Positions 15,587-23,454 of a DNA stretch of 27,559 bases are shown piece by piece. The notes under the pieces are model-generated. The model saw only the letters and a program-made list of their open reading frames with translations, did no database searches and was not told where the DNA came from. Location: positions 1-27,559 of the IMG/VR virus record IMGVR_UViG_3300017952_000076. One strand, given 5' to 3'. The DNA comes from a virus. Every line of letters starts with the position of its first letter. Positions within the stretch are counted from its first letter, which is position 1. Both the position numbers and the translations under genes were made by a program.

Positions 15587-16518
15587 ACATACTGCCTAAA
15601 AAATTTCCAGGCTCTTCCGTCACGCAATTCGTCAAAGTTCCAATGACACATTGATAATTTTTCAACCCACTCCTGCCTATCGTAGAGTTTTGGATCTTCT
15701 ATTCTTTTTAGATTGGTGTTGCAAACACCATTGGATTGGCTTATTTCTACATCCGGATCAGTAACAAACGTAGGAACACCATCAATTACACTAGCAATAC
15801 TAGGAGAACTATTATAAACTACACTGGCCCAAGCATTTACAAGATCTTCTCTGATATGCTTTTGACTCAGTGTAACATTTTTAAATTCGTTTAGTATTTT
15901 TAAATCAAACCATGTTCGCCATTTTTTATCGCCCGGGTGTATTCTTACTATGATCGGTCTGTCTGTAAATGCTCTTAGTTTTGTAAGAGTATCTCTCAGC
16001 CAGGAAACAACAGGCATTCCCTTCATTGACCAACCACCGTTTCGTTGACAACATACAACAATATGATTTCCCTGTGTTCTATAAGGCTTTAGTTGTAAAT
16101 TAAGATCTCTGCTAATCTGTTGCCATCTTAAAGGATCTATGTCCTTGTCAAAGTAAAATCCTGTTGTAGGAAAAACTCCATCAAAACTATAACGCAAATA
16201 TCTTTTTGTGTTACCTGGATCTGCAAACAGGAAAAGATTGCTATCAACTATTAATGATTTCTTACCATTTCTTTTTTGCATTTCAATTGCATTTTGTCTT
16301 AGTGTAAGATGTGGAACTCCTCTCTTACCGTCCTCGTGAACGAATCCTTGTATAAGGGCAACATCGCACGGTATAGCCTGCATTTCTCTATGTGCGATTC
16401 CTTCATCTCCGCAGGATCTTACTCCTGCTAAAAAGTTATCTAGTATTAGAGGCTTTTCAGGATTATTATTCCTTGCTGGTATTCCTCCGTAATATGCTAC
16501 TGCTGTAATCTTAGACAT
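15583..16518 (-). CDS. Capsule-synthesis-like (KpsC type) glycosyltransferase
   Basis: A 311-aa protein related to the one at 13440-14297. Shared blocks: QRNGGWSMKGMPVVSWL (158-174), IVRIHPGD (190-197), YNSSPSIASVIDGVPTFV (235-252) and a closing CHWNFDELRDGRAW (291-304). GT-B-like donor site inferred from the NSS...GVP region. The N-terminal ~130 residues differ from the other copies. Donor and acceptor unknown. It overlaps the upstream family member by 8 bases and meets the plus-strand glycosyltransferase tail to tail. Confidence 0.6.
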   Translation of the reverse strand: MSKITAVAYYGGIPARNNNPEKPLILDNFLAGVRSCGDEGIAHREMQAIPCDVALIQGFVHEDGKRGVPHLTLRQNAIEMQKRNGKKSLIVDSNLFLFADPGNTKRYLRYSFDGVFPTTGFYFDKDIDPLRWQQISRDLNLQLKPYRTQGNHIVVCCQRNGGWSMKGMPVVSWLRDTLTKLRAFTDRPIIVRIHPGDKKWRTWFDLKILNEFKNVTLSQKHIREDLVNAWASVVYNSSPSIASVIDGVPTFVTDPDVEISQSNGVCNTNLKRIEDPKLYDRQEWVEKLSMCHWNFDELRDGRAWKFFRQYV

Positions 16519-17629
16519 GATATTTCTTAATTATTCTGTGTGCTGTTCCATTCATTAGTTCTTCTTTTGTAAACTGTGAATAACTTAGCATGCATAGCCA
16601 TTGACCCAAAGGACCATAATATAAATCATTTATATCACTTAACTTGTTTCTAGTCACCGGATTAGTAATGTGCTTGCCTAGTGTAATTGCAGGTATTCCA
16701 GCCCATATTGCTTCGGTTGCTGCATTACTATTAATGCTGATAACACAATGATAATCCTCATTTAGTAATTCGTCAAACAGTCTTGTTCTTTCTCTTAGTG
16801 GTTTCTTTTCTCTGAATTTAATTTTCTTGTCAGTGTATTTTCTCAATTCTGCTTCCACATCATATTTCCATGTAGCAAGATCGCAATGGAATATGCCAGC
16901 AGCAAAAGGCCCTGGTTCTATGATGTAGATGGTATCACCATTCTTTCTCCAAGGCACAGGAAACTTTGCAAAATTTTCTAATCTATATGCCGGAGCATCA
17001 AAGTAATCTCCGTAGTGTAAATGGTTCCTAACTAGTCTATGCCACTTTTTGCTGGGTTCCAAGAAGTTTGTATAACCACTATCAATGAACCACATGGGAT
17101 AGTTATTGTCTACCTTGGTTACTAATAATTCTTCATTGCCCACAGTATTTCTTATGAGAGCATCTTCAGTATAAGAATTAAAATCCTTTCGGCGCATCAT
17201 TTGTGCGTTAGGATCAAGTGTTAGGCCAGTTCCTTTTACAAAATTTTTATATTTGCTTTTTTTATACAAATCAAATATTTTGTCGATTCCTATTTTTTCA
17301 ATAATAGTTTCAATGTTATTGTGTATCTTATGGAAATTGTATTCTCTCTTTGATCTAATGTATTCTCTCGCTTCTTCTCGATAAAGATCTACGTCTCTTA
17401 TAATTGCCTTTCTAAGTTTATCTGCAAATTTTGCTTTCTGATCATCATTAAAATAGTGCTTGGCTTTCTTTCCTTGCACCTTTTTGCTATTCATCTTTTC
17501 ATAAAAATCTTCCTTGAATGCTTCAAGATTGGTCCAAGTTACTGTCTTTTTTAACTTTACCTTTTCAAAAATTTCCATATGATAATTTAGGAAATGGGCA
17601 ATTTCTTTATCGTTGATTAGAAGTTTCAT
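16511..17629 (-). CDS. Capsule-synthesis-like glycosyltransferase with helical N-extension
   Basis: A 372-aa family member carrying an extra lysine- and glutamate-rich helical region at about 1-150 not seen in the others. The core then shows MWFIDSGYTNF, KKWHRLVRNHLHYGD, SINSNAATEAIWAGIPAI (about 298-315) and the closing SYSQFTKEELMNGTA (349-363). These blocks match the proteins at 17626-18402 and 19072-19875. GT-B-like transferase; substrates unknown. The helical extension could bind a partner or acceptor. Overlaps its upstream neighbour by 4 bases (ATGA). Confidence 0.6.
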   Translation of the reverse strand: MKLLINDKEIAHFLNYHMEIFEKVKLKKTVTWTNLEAFKEDFYEKMNSKKVQGKKAKHYFNDDQKAKFADKLRKAIIRDVDLYREEAREYIRSKREYNFHKIHNNIETIIEKIGIDKIFDLYKKSKYKNFVKGTGLTLDPNAQMMRRKDFNSYTEDALIRNTVGNEELLVTKVDNNYPMWFIDSGYTNFLEPSKKWHRLVRNHLHYGDYFDAPAYRLENFAKFPVPWRKNGDTIYIIEPGPFAAGIFHCDLATWKYDVEAELRKYTDKKIKFREKKPLRERTRLFDELLNEDYHCVISINSNAATEAIWAGIPAITLGKHITNPVTRNKLSDINDLYYGPLGQWLCMLSYSQFTKEELMNGTAHRIIKKYHV

Positions 17630-18402
17630 GAATACCTTTCCGTCAATTCGTATGCCTTGCCATTTAAAATTTCATCCATAGTAAATTGGCCATATGCAAG
17701 ACTCATGCACTGTTTTTCTATTGTTTTCTTATCCGGCTTGTGAGGATTAATAATATTTTCTATGGTGCTTCCTGCTAATGGTGTTGCACAGCAAGGAACG
17801 GATACAATAGCAGGAACTCCATGAACTATTGATTCCAATGCACCTATGCTATTAAATGCTACGGTAGTATGAACTCCACTATCTAGTGCATCAAATATTG
17901 TATAACCCTTATTTCTTTCTGATCTAGATCCTTTAATCCTAACTTCAACTTCCATTTTTGTTGTATTCGCTATCTGTTCTTGTGTATCCTTGACCCAGTC
18001 ATCGTAGTTTACATTATAATACTTGCAGGCTTTAGGATTAGGCATTACAAGTAATATTTTTTTACTGTGATCTTTCCAACCCTTAAATTCTAGTGTAGGA
18101 TCCTGTTCTAATAGTTGTTGCCATCTATCAGCAGGAACTTCTCTAATTTTAGAATGTTGATTTTCATTCTTGACTACTCTATGCCAAAGTTTCTTACCTC
18201 CAGGATTGCCCTTGCTCGGAAAATTACCCAAGTATCCTGTATCAATGTAGTAAAAATCTCTCCCCATTTCAATACACTTGTTTACATGATCCTTTTTAAT
18301 AACTCCTCTTACTACCAAAGGTTTTGAAGTATCATCCGGATCCGTGGTTAATTTATTTCCTGATCCAATAACAAGTGCTTCTTCTAATGAGTAGTCTTTC
18401 AT
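17626..18402 (-). CDS. Capsule-synthesis-like glycosyltransferase
   Basis: A 258-aa family member, closest to 19072-19875. Shared signatures: VVRGVIKKDHVNKC, DFYYIDTGYLGNF, KLWHRVVKNENQH, KILLVMPNPKACKYY, VAFNSIGALESIVHGVPAI and the terminal LAYGQFTMDEILNGKAYEL. The central DxGY and WHR(I/V)VKN elements define a trio with the proteins on either side. GT-B-like donor site is inferred from the FNS...GVP block; substrates are unknown. Probably arose by tandem duplication and divergence. Confidence 0.62.
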   Translation of the reverse strand: MKDYSLEEALVIGSGNKLTTDPDDTSKPLVVRGVIKKDHVNKCIEMGRDFYYIDTGYLGNFPSKGNPGGKKLWHRVVKNENQHSKIREVPADRWQQLLEQDPTLEFKGWKDHSKKILLVMPNPKACKYYNVNYDDWVKDTQEQIANTTKMEVEVRIKGSRSERNKGYTIFDALDSGVHTTVAFNSIGALESIVHGVPAIVSVPCCATPLAGSTIENIINPHKPDKKTIEKQCMSLAYGQFTMDEILNGKAYELTERYS

Positions 18403-18403
18403 A

Positions 18404-19075
18404 TTAGGACATCATCTCAAAAAGTTCTTTTTTCCATAGATCAGCAAACTCACATTCTCTGTAATTTTCAAACCACGGTCCGCCTTCCGTATAATGAATT
18501 AGGTTTGGTTTTTCATAATCGTCATACACACCTACTAGGTAATTCCATGTATGATCAAGTTCGCCGATTTCTTCATCCTTGAGCCAACTAAATCGATGCA
18601 TGTATTTTCCAGTTGTTTCAGGATCGTTAATCAAGTCAGTAGTTACTACCTTGTTGCTAGGATGACCACAATTCCATAACACCACGCTTGACCAATTCTT
18701 GCGTGGATATACTGTTTGTTTTTGTCCATCCATCTTAACACCTTCCTGAACTTTGTAATCATGATGAACACACATTACCGCATATTTGTCATCTGCTTGA
18801 TCGAAAAGTTTTTTAATATCGGTTGTTAATATCATATCACAGTCCATGAATAACGCCCAACCGTCAAAGTTGGTTAATTCTGGTATTAAGAATCTAGTAA
18901 ACGTAAATTCAGTAGACGCTAGTTTATCAACGGGACGTGTATACCAGCCCGCATCTCTTAGTTCTTGTTGTTTTAATGGTTGCACATCAGCATTAGGTTG
19001 TTTGCTGATAATGCTGTGCTTGCATACTTGATATGCAATGTCTTCTCTAGTATCATATCCTACAAATACTTTCAT
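18404..19075 (-). CDS. GT8-like glycosyltransferase
   Basis: A 223-aa GT-A enzyme of GT8-like type. VFVGYDTREDIAYQVCKHSI (3-22) is the nucleotide-binding start, TFTRFLIPEL precedes WALFMDCDMIL (73-83) with D78-C-D80 as the metal site, and LDHTWNYLVG plus LIHYTEGGPWF near the C-terminus give the late His and acceptor-site loop. The 'HYT(E)GGPWF' ending is typical of the family. It is inserted between two KpsC-like genes with ATGA-type and 1-base junctions, so it belongs to the same translational unit. Confidence 0.78.
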   Translation of the reverse strand: MKVFVGYDTREDIAYQVCKHSIISKQPNADVQPLKQQELRDAGWYTRPVDKLASTEFTFTRFLIPELTNFDGWALFMDCDMILTTDIKKLFDQADDKYAVMCVHHDYKVQEGVKMDGQKQTVYPRKNWSSVVLWNCGHPSNKVVTTDLINDPETTGKYMHRFSWLKDEEIGELDHTWNYLVGVYDDYEKPNLIHYTEGGPWFENYRECEFADLWKKELFEMMS

Positions 19076-19875
19076 TGTTCCTCCAACATCCTTTTGGCAA
19101 CACCGGATTTCATTTCACTAATATGAAATTGTCCGTATGCTAGATGACAGCCCCACTCAAATAATTTATCCTGGTCTGGATAGTATGGTCTTTCTATTTG
19201 ACTTATATCCTTTAACCCTACAGGCGATGCTGCACATGCTGGTGCTAGTGTAAACACCGGTATTCCTTGGAATACTGATTCAACAGCAGCATTTGAATTG
19301 AATGTTACAAGAGCAAATACATCGTTATTTAATGCTTGTTCCAATGTATTAGTGGTCATTCTATCCAATCTAACCTTGTCACGTTTCCTTACTTCTATGG
19401 GTCTATCCGTATATTTTTTAATTGTTTCTATGGTATCACTTAACCATTGATCCAGTTCCAACCCGTAAAATTTCATAGGCTTTTCGTCTGGTGCTGCAAT
19501 TAAAATCTTTCTTCCATCCTTTTTCCAAGGAGAAAATTTCTTGTTGAATGTTTTAAATCTATCTGGAGGTCTTTTAATTATATCATTGTGTTGTAGATTA
19601 TTCTTTACTATCCTATGCCAATATTTCCAACCATTTGGATTTGATTGTGTTCTTTCATTTCCAAAATATCCTGTATCAACATAATAAAAATCTCTATTAT
19701 CTTCCCAGCACTTGTGTATAAACTTTTTCTTTAATATTCCTCTTAGAACAATAGGATCTTCAGATGAATCATAATCAAATGTATTACTATCCTTAGGCTT
19801 TACGCCACAGCCTTTAGCAAAATCATTTATGTATGGATCTTCTAGGCCCTTGCTGAGAAATATCCAGTTCCTCAT
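19072..19875 (-). CDS. Capsule-synthesis-like glycosyltransferase
   Basis: A 267-aa family member most like 17626-18402: IVLRGILKKKFIHKC, DFYYVDTGYFGNE, KYWHRIVKNNLQHND, KILIAAPDEKPMKFY, VTFNSNAAVESVFQGIPVF and LAYGQFHISEMKSGVA near the end. The ATG at 19875 makes an ATGA overlap with the nucleotidyltransferase-cupin gene stop; an in-frame start at 19902 would overlap by 31 bases. GT-B-like donor site inferred; the sugar is unknown, but the upstream gene may supply its nucleotide donor. Confidence 0.62.
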   Translation of the reverse strand: MRNWIFLSKGLEDPYINDFAKGCGVKPKDSNTFDYDSSEDPIVLRGILKKKFIHKCWEDNRDFYYVDTGYFGNERTQSNPNGWKYWHRIVKNNLQHNDIIKRPPDRFKTFNKKFSPWKKDGRKILIAAPDEKPMKFYGLELDQWLSDTIETIKKYTDRPIEVRKRDKVRLDRMTTNTLEQALNNDVFALVTFNSNAAVESVFQGIPVFTLAPACAASPVGLKDISQIERPYYPDQDKLFEWGCHLAYGQFHISEMKSGVAKRMLEEQ

Positions 19876-20654
19876 TTTCTTTCTATATCCTCTTCGATAC
19901 AATTAGTTCCATATTGTATCTCGACCACCTGTAATGGTTTATCAGTTTCGTTCGCTAACATATGCCAGTCCATGGTATTAATGTGTAAGGAATCATGCTC
20001 TTTGTATGTGCCATGTAATTCAAAATCCGTTGTTTGTTTATCTATTGTATAAACTGTGGCTGTTCCTTTAGCAACAAACCAATGCTCTGCACGTTCTCTG
20101 TGTCTCTGCATGCTTAGAGTTTTTCCTGGATCAACTGTTAATTCTTTTACCTTAACGCTGTTGCCATATTCGTGTATAACTCTATAGTAACCCCACTTGC
20201 GTTCAGTCTTAGGAGCCTTCCAATCATCCAATATCCAACTGCTTGAATTCTTTTTATCTTCGCCTCCTACACCGTATTCAAACTTAACAAATGCACTATC
20301 TCTGAATGCAATTTCTTCAGGAACATTTCCTATAACTCGATCACCACCGTTGGCAAAAATAAGTTTTGTTGCAGAAATTTTGCCTGCTTCCATTATTGCC
20401 TTTGTTATTGCATCTTTTGCTGTTCCGTCGGAATCATCAAAATCGATAACGTTATCAACACAAGAAAGTTCGGAAAGAATATTTGCTCTTTCCGTCCACG
20501 GCATAAACGGTCTTCCTTTCTTATTGGTTAACCATTCATCCGAATTAAGTCCTACCCAGAGTTCATCTCCAAGTTCTTTCGCTGCTTTGAAATAAGCAAT
20601 GTGTCCCGAGTGTAGTGGATCAAAGCCACCTGTTACTAAAACTATTGTTTTCAT
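19872..20654 (-). CDS. HldE-like nucleotidyltransferase - cupin fusion
   Basis: A 260-aa two-domain protein. Residues 1-~130 form a cytidylyltransferase-like HIGH domain: VTGGFDPLHSGHIAYF (7-22), LWVGLNSDEWL and FMPWTERANIL, as in the C-terminal domain of HldE/RfaE (heptose-1-phosphate adenylyltransferase). Residues ~150-260 are a cupin of the ManC/phosphomannose-isomerase kind: WGYYRVIHE, LSMQRHRERAEHWFVAKG and DWHMLANETDKPLQVVEIQYG. It would activate a sugar phosphate, perhaps combined with isomerisation or substrate sensing. No SD is seen; a TATAAATA element ends five bases before the ATG. Confidence 0.8.
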   Translation of the reverse strand: MKTIVLVTGGFDPLHSGHIAYFKAAKELGDELWVGLNSDEWLTNKKGRPFMPWTERANILSELSCVDNVIDFDDSDGTAKDAITKAIMEAGKISATKLIFANGGDRVIGNVPEEIAFRDSAFVKFEYGVGGEDKKNSSSWILDDWKAPKTERKWGYYRVIHEYGNSVKVKELTVDPGKTLSMQRHRERAEHWFVAKGTATVYTIDKQTTDFELHGTYKEHDSLHINTMDWHMLANETDKPLQVVEIQYGTNCIEEDIERK

Positions 20655-20659
20655 ACTAA

Positions 20660-20682
20660 TATTTATATGCCCAGTTAATTAC
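20660..20682 (-). promoter_or_regulatory. Candidate late promoter with extended upstream element
   Basis: Minus strand holds TATAAATA (20660-20667), the exact T4 late-promoter consensus, preceded by AATTAACTGGGCA. A near-identical arrangement (AATTAACTGCGCATAAATA) precedes the gene starting at 22963, at a similar distance from the ATG. A start of transcription near 20654 would give a leaderless mRNA. Confidence 0.4.
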
Positions 20683-21311
20683 TTCAAAAATTTTGGATGA
20701 GAATAATCTTTTTCCATTTGGTCGTGATTTTTTCTGTAGTGAATAAATGTTTGCCAAAACTTTTTCTTTGGTTCAAAACGATCCATTCTATAATTGAATT
20801 TATAGTGAAGATTGGCAACGCCCTTGTTTTGGAATTTACAGAAATCCTGCATAACATTTCCATTCTTGGGAAAAGCATCATTCTCCTTACAGTGATTTAC
20901 ATATTCCATAAATGTTTCGTATTTTGATCTTGGAATAATAACAACACCGTCATCAACAGGACCAAGATGCCAGTAAGGATGTCCTGATTCGATTTTATCT
21001 ACTACCAATAGTCCTGAATTTGCATGACATGCATTGATATCAGTATCATCACACATGCCTACGATATTATTGGATACATCTGTTGCAAGAATATCGCATT
21101 CCACATAGGTTACAAAATCGTATTTTTCATGCCAGCCTTCTAAAAATGGAACGAATATACCGTTGCGATTATTATCAGGTGCACCGCCATTAATTAACTT
21201 GTATTCGTGAGTAAAAAATTTAGCATAAGCACTAACTGAGTTTGACGACTTTGTCCACAATGTATCTGTTGAGTCGTAGTCTGAATATTGATAAATTAGA
21301 TTATTTTCCAT
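20679..21311 (-). CDS. Putative GT-A-like glycosyltransferase
   Basis: A 210-aa protein with YDFVTYVECDILATD (64-78), an E-C-D site in place of the usual DxD, then ACHANSGLLVVD, DDGVVIIPRS and FIHYRKNHDQ. The layout (acidic metal site, a mid-protein strand of small residues, a late His) fits GT-A transferases of the kind found in phage and polysaccharide loci. Donor unknown. It overlaps the sulfotransferase gene by 11 bases and is separated by 24 bases from the nucleotidyltransferase-cupin gene. Confidence 0.55.
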   Translation of the reverse strand: MENNLIYQYSDYDSTDTLWTKSSNSVSAYAKFFTHEYKLINGGAPDNNRNGIFVPFLEGWHEKYDFVTYVECDILATDVSNNIVGMCDDTDINACHANSGLLVVDKIESGHPYWHLGPVDDGVVIIPRSKYETFMEYVNHCKENDAFPKNGNVMQDFCKFQNKGVANLHYKFNYRMDRFEPKKKFWQTFIHYRKNHDQMEKDYSHPKFLK

Positions 21312-21891
21312 TTTTATTCCTCATATTACTCTTTGTAAGTGTATTAGATGATAGTGCTGCATCGACACATTTTAAAGAATCTGATTTAATTTGTCCAAAA
21401 AGATACATTTGTAAATCATCTAAAACTTTCTTGTTTCTATTAATTATCTGATCGAATTCTATCTTAAAAATATCCTGAGCATTAGTCCATTCACCGATTG
21501 CAACTATTTTTCTTTGTTTAACATTAGTCCTTTCTGGATTTCCTCTTCCAGTTTGAGATTGCCATCTTTTTGCCGATTGATTTATGTCGTCCACATCTCT
21601 TGTTAATAATATTTTTTTAAAAGGTTTAAGTATGTTGTATATGTTTTCATTAAAAGGTAAGTGACCAACCACAATTTGATTTTCTTTTACTAAGTTAATC
21701 GATTCTTCTATCGGTAGTTCATGAGTATACTTTAAGGGATCCTTTCTTCCTGCCGACAAGTTATTTGGATCATATTTTTGATATTTGTTTATTCCTATGT
21801 GTAATAATGATTCTTCTAAACCAAACTGAGAAATTAAATTACTCAAAAGGTATGTTCCTGATTTAGGCAAACTGATGATAAAACATTTCAT
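21301..21891 (-). CDS. PAPS-dependent sulfotransferase
   Basis: A 196-aa sulfotransferase. The 5'-phosphosulfate loop is clear at the N-terminus: FIISLPKSGTYLLSNL (4-19), matching the PKSGTT-type motif, and the 3'-phosphate-binding region is KKILLTRDVDDINQSA (92-107) with R98 and S106 in the expected places. It transfers sulfate from PAPS, probably to a glycan given its position between a GT29-like and a GT-A transferase. PAPS could be boosted by the APS kinase encoded at 23030-23452. ATGA overlap with the upstream gene. Confidence 0.85.
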   Translation of the reverse strand: MKCFIISLPKSGTYLLSNLISQFGLEESLLHIGINKYQKYDPNNLSAGRKDPLKYTHELPIEESINLVKENQIVVGHLPFNENIYNILKPFKKILLTRDVDDINQSAKRWQSQTGRGNPERTNVKQRKIVAIGEWTNAQDIFKIEFDQIINRNKKVLDDLQMYLFGQIKSDSLKCVDAALSSNTLTKSNMRNKNGK

Positions 21892-22409
21892 TCAAATATC
21901 CTAATGTTATATTTTTTACAGTATTCATCTCTAATTAATCTTTCTTCGTTATCATAGATATGAGAAGTCCATACTAGATCAGTTCGTTTACGATATTCTT
22001 CTTCGTAGTATGTTTTTGTTTTGTTCCAATCAAAACCGTATAAATTAATTTGTTTTGGTTTTAAAGAAATTACATGTGTTAAAAATAATAAGCCTGTAGA
22101 CGCTTTTTGTTTCTTTGTAACTAAATTTAATTTTTCTCTTAACTGTTGTAGATATTTGTTTTGTAAATCTTTACCGTAGAGTATTATAACGTTGGGTGGT
22201 ATTTGGTCTAACAAATCTTCAATAATTGGCTTTCCTGAACAGCACAATATATCAAATTTTTTACCTTGGTATGGATGAGTTGGAATTCCTCTATTAAATC
22301 TTAATACTGTATCGTTATCATCAATATGCGTTGAATAATTTTTTTCTAAAATTAAAGAAGCATTACCGACTAAGCCTATAATTTTGTTTTCAACAAAATT
22401 TTTTAGCAT
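21888..22409 (-). CDS. GT29-type sialyltransferase-like protein
   Basis: A 173-aa protein with features of family GT29 sialyltransferases: an L-motif-like IGLVGNASLIL (11-21) plus D-x-x-D-x-V-x-RFN (30-39), an S-motif-like STGLLFLTHVI (104-114) followed by INLYGFDW (121-128), and H150-x4-E155 as in motifs VS. GT29 enzymes use CMP-sialic acid or CMP-linked acids; no CMP-sugar synthetase is visible in this window. The ATG at 22409 lies 2 bases from the upstream stop; a longer start at 22520 would overlap 109 bases of the methyltransferase gene. Confidence 0.7.
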   Translation of the reverse strand: MLKNFVENKIIGLVGNASLILEKNYSTHIDDNDTVLRFNRGIPTHPYQGKKFDILCCSGKPIIEDLLDQIPPNVIILYGKDLQNKYLQQLREKLNLVTKKQKASTGLLFLTHVISLKPKQINLYGFDWNKTKTYYEEEYRKRTDLVWTSHIYDNEERLIRDEYCKKYNIRIFE

Positions 22410-22411
22410 AG

Positions 22412-22963
22412 TTACATTACCATGACTGCTTCGTATTTTGTTACCGCTAAAGGACGATTTCCTTTTTTTCTGTGCTTCATATATGAAATAATATCTTCGT
22501 GAACAAAATTCCATTCCCATTCACCTAATTTTCGTTGCCACCAATCTGGAGTTTCAATAATTAAGTGTGCATTTCTTCCATCCGGTAATAATTTTTTTGC
22601 TAAATGACACGCAATTAAATGATATTGAAGTATATTTGTTCGCGATCTTAAATCATTAATAGTATTATCTAATTCATGAGGTTCTATGTGTTCTAGCACA
22701 TCTGTGCTCATGATCATATCTACTTTTTCAGGGAGGACATCATTAAATGCAGGATCGTAACCGTGGACTTCTAAATGAGGATATTGTCTTTTGAGTTCTT
22801 CAACTACCGCTCCTTTTCCGCAACCAAAATCTAGTATTGACTTGATTGGATAATTTTCAATGCACCATTTTACTTTTTCGGGTATCTCTACTCTAACTCC
22901 CCATTTTTGTGATCTTCCGTGCATTTCTTTTAATGCGTCTTGGTATTCTTTGCTTATAGTCAT
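22412..22963 (-). CDS. Class I SAM methyltransferase
   Basis: A 183-aa methyltransferase with ILDFGCGKGAVVEEL (43-57, SAM loop), VHGYDPAF (acidic strand) and MIMSTDVLEHIEPHEL (83-98), the post-motif typical of Methyltransf_11/23 domains, then HLIIETPDWW. Similar small methyltransferases are common in tailed phages. Substrate unknown. It is the first gene of the large minus-strand sugar block; the ATG follows a strong AAAGGAGG site by seven bases and a candidate late promoter overlaps the leader. Confidence 0.82.
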   Translation of the reverse strand: MTISKEYQDALKEMHGRSQKWGVRVEIPEKVKWCIENYPIKSILDFGCGKGAVVEELKRQYPHLEVHGYDPAFNDVLPEKVDMIMSTDVLEHIEPHELDNTINDLRSRTNILQYHLIACHLAKKLLPDGRNAHLIIETPDWWQRKLGEWEWNFVHEDIISYMKHRKKGNRPLAVTKYEAVMVM

Positions 22964-22979
22964 GTGTGTTCCTCCTTTA

Positions 22980-22999
22980 TATTTATGCGCAGTTAATTT
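22980..22999 (-). promoter_or_regulatory. Candidate late promoter (second copy of extended element)
   Basis: Minus strand CATAAATA (22980-22987) fits the NATAAATA late-promoter form and is preceded by AATTAACTGCG, as at 20660-20682. A strong ribosome-binding site (AAAGGAGG) follows at once, before the ATG at 22963. The 66-base gap also serves the divergent plus-strand gene at 23030. Confidence 0.4.
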
Positions 23000-23029
23000 G
23001 GTAAATATAGAAGTGACAAAGGAATAACT

Positions 23030-23452
23030 ATGAAAATTCTTATATGTGGGTTACCCGGGAGTGGTAAGACTACACTGGCAGAACCTTTTAGCAAACTTAT
23101 TGGTGCAGTATGGATCAATGCTGACGCCGTTAGAACCGAATATGATGATTGGGATTTTAGTCCCGAAGGCAGAATAAGGCAAGCACAAAGAATGCGTTAT
23201 CTAGCAGATGGAATTGTCAAGGCTGGCAAGATTTGTGTGGCAGACTTTGTTGCTCCAACACCACAGGCACGTAACGAGTTTAGTGCAGACTATGTTGTCT
23301 GGATGGACACGATTAAGGAAGGCAGATTTGAGGATACAAATAAAATGTTTGTTCCTTTAGAAAAAGGCCAATATGACTATCATGTGTCAGAATGGTTTAA
23401 CGATACACATGAACAACTAGTAAAAGTTATTGAAAAATACATAAAGAGGTAA
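23030..23452 (+). CDS. cysC: Adenylylsulfate (APS) kinase
   Basis: A 140-aa P-loop kinase of the APS-kinase type. Walker A is GLPGSGKTT (7-15), followed by WINADAVR (28-35), equivalent to the DGDxxR region of CysC, then FSPEGR and RQAQRMRYLAD, and VADFVAPTPQAR (70-81), equivalent to the FVSPxxxxR block. It phosphorylates APS to PAPS. Shorter than cellular CysC (~200 aa), as usual for phage versions. The partner use is probably the sulfotransferase on the opposite strand at 21301-21891. AAAGGA precedes the ATG. It is followed after 2 bases by a small nucleotidyltransferase. Confidence 0.78.
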   Translation: MKILICGLPGSGKTTLAEPFSKLIGAVWINADAVRTEYDDWDFSPEGRIRQAQRMRYLADGIVKAGKICVADFVAPTPQARNEFSADYVVWMDTIKEGRFEDTNKMFVPLEKGQYDYHVSEWFNDTHEQLVKVIEKYIKR

Positions 23453-23454
23453 AC

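Noticed and set aside
20197-20595. A 132-codon plus-strand frame inside the nucleotidyltransferase-cupin gene
   Set aside because: Lies entirely antisense to a gene with intact HxGH and cupin motifs and has no independent support.
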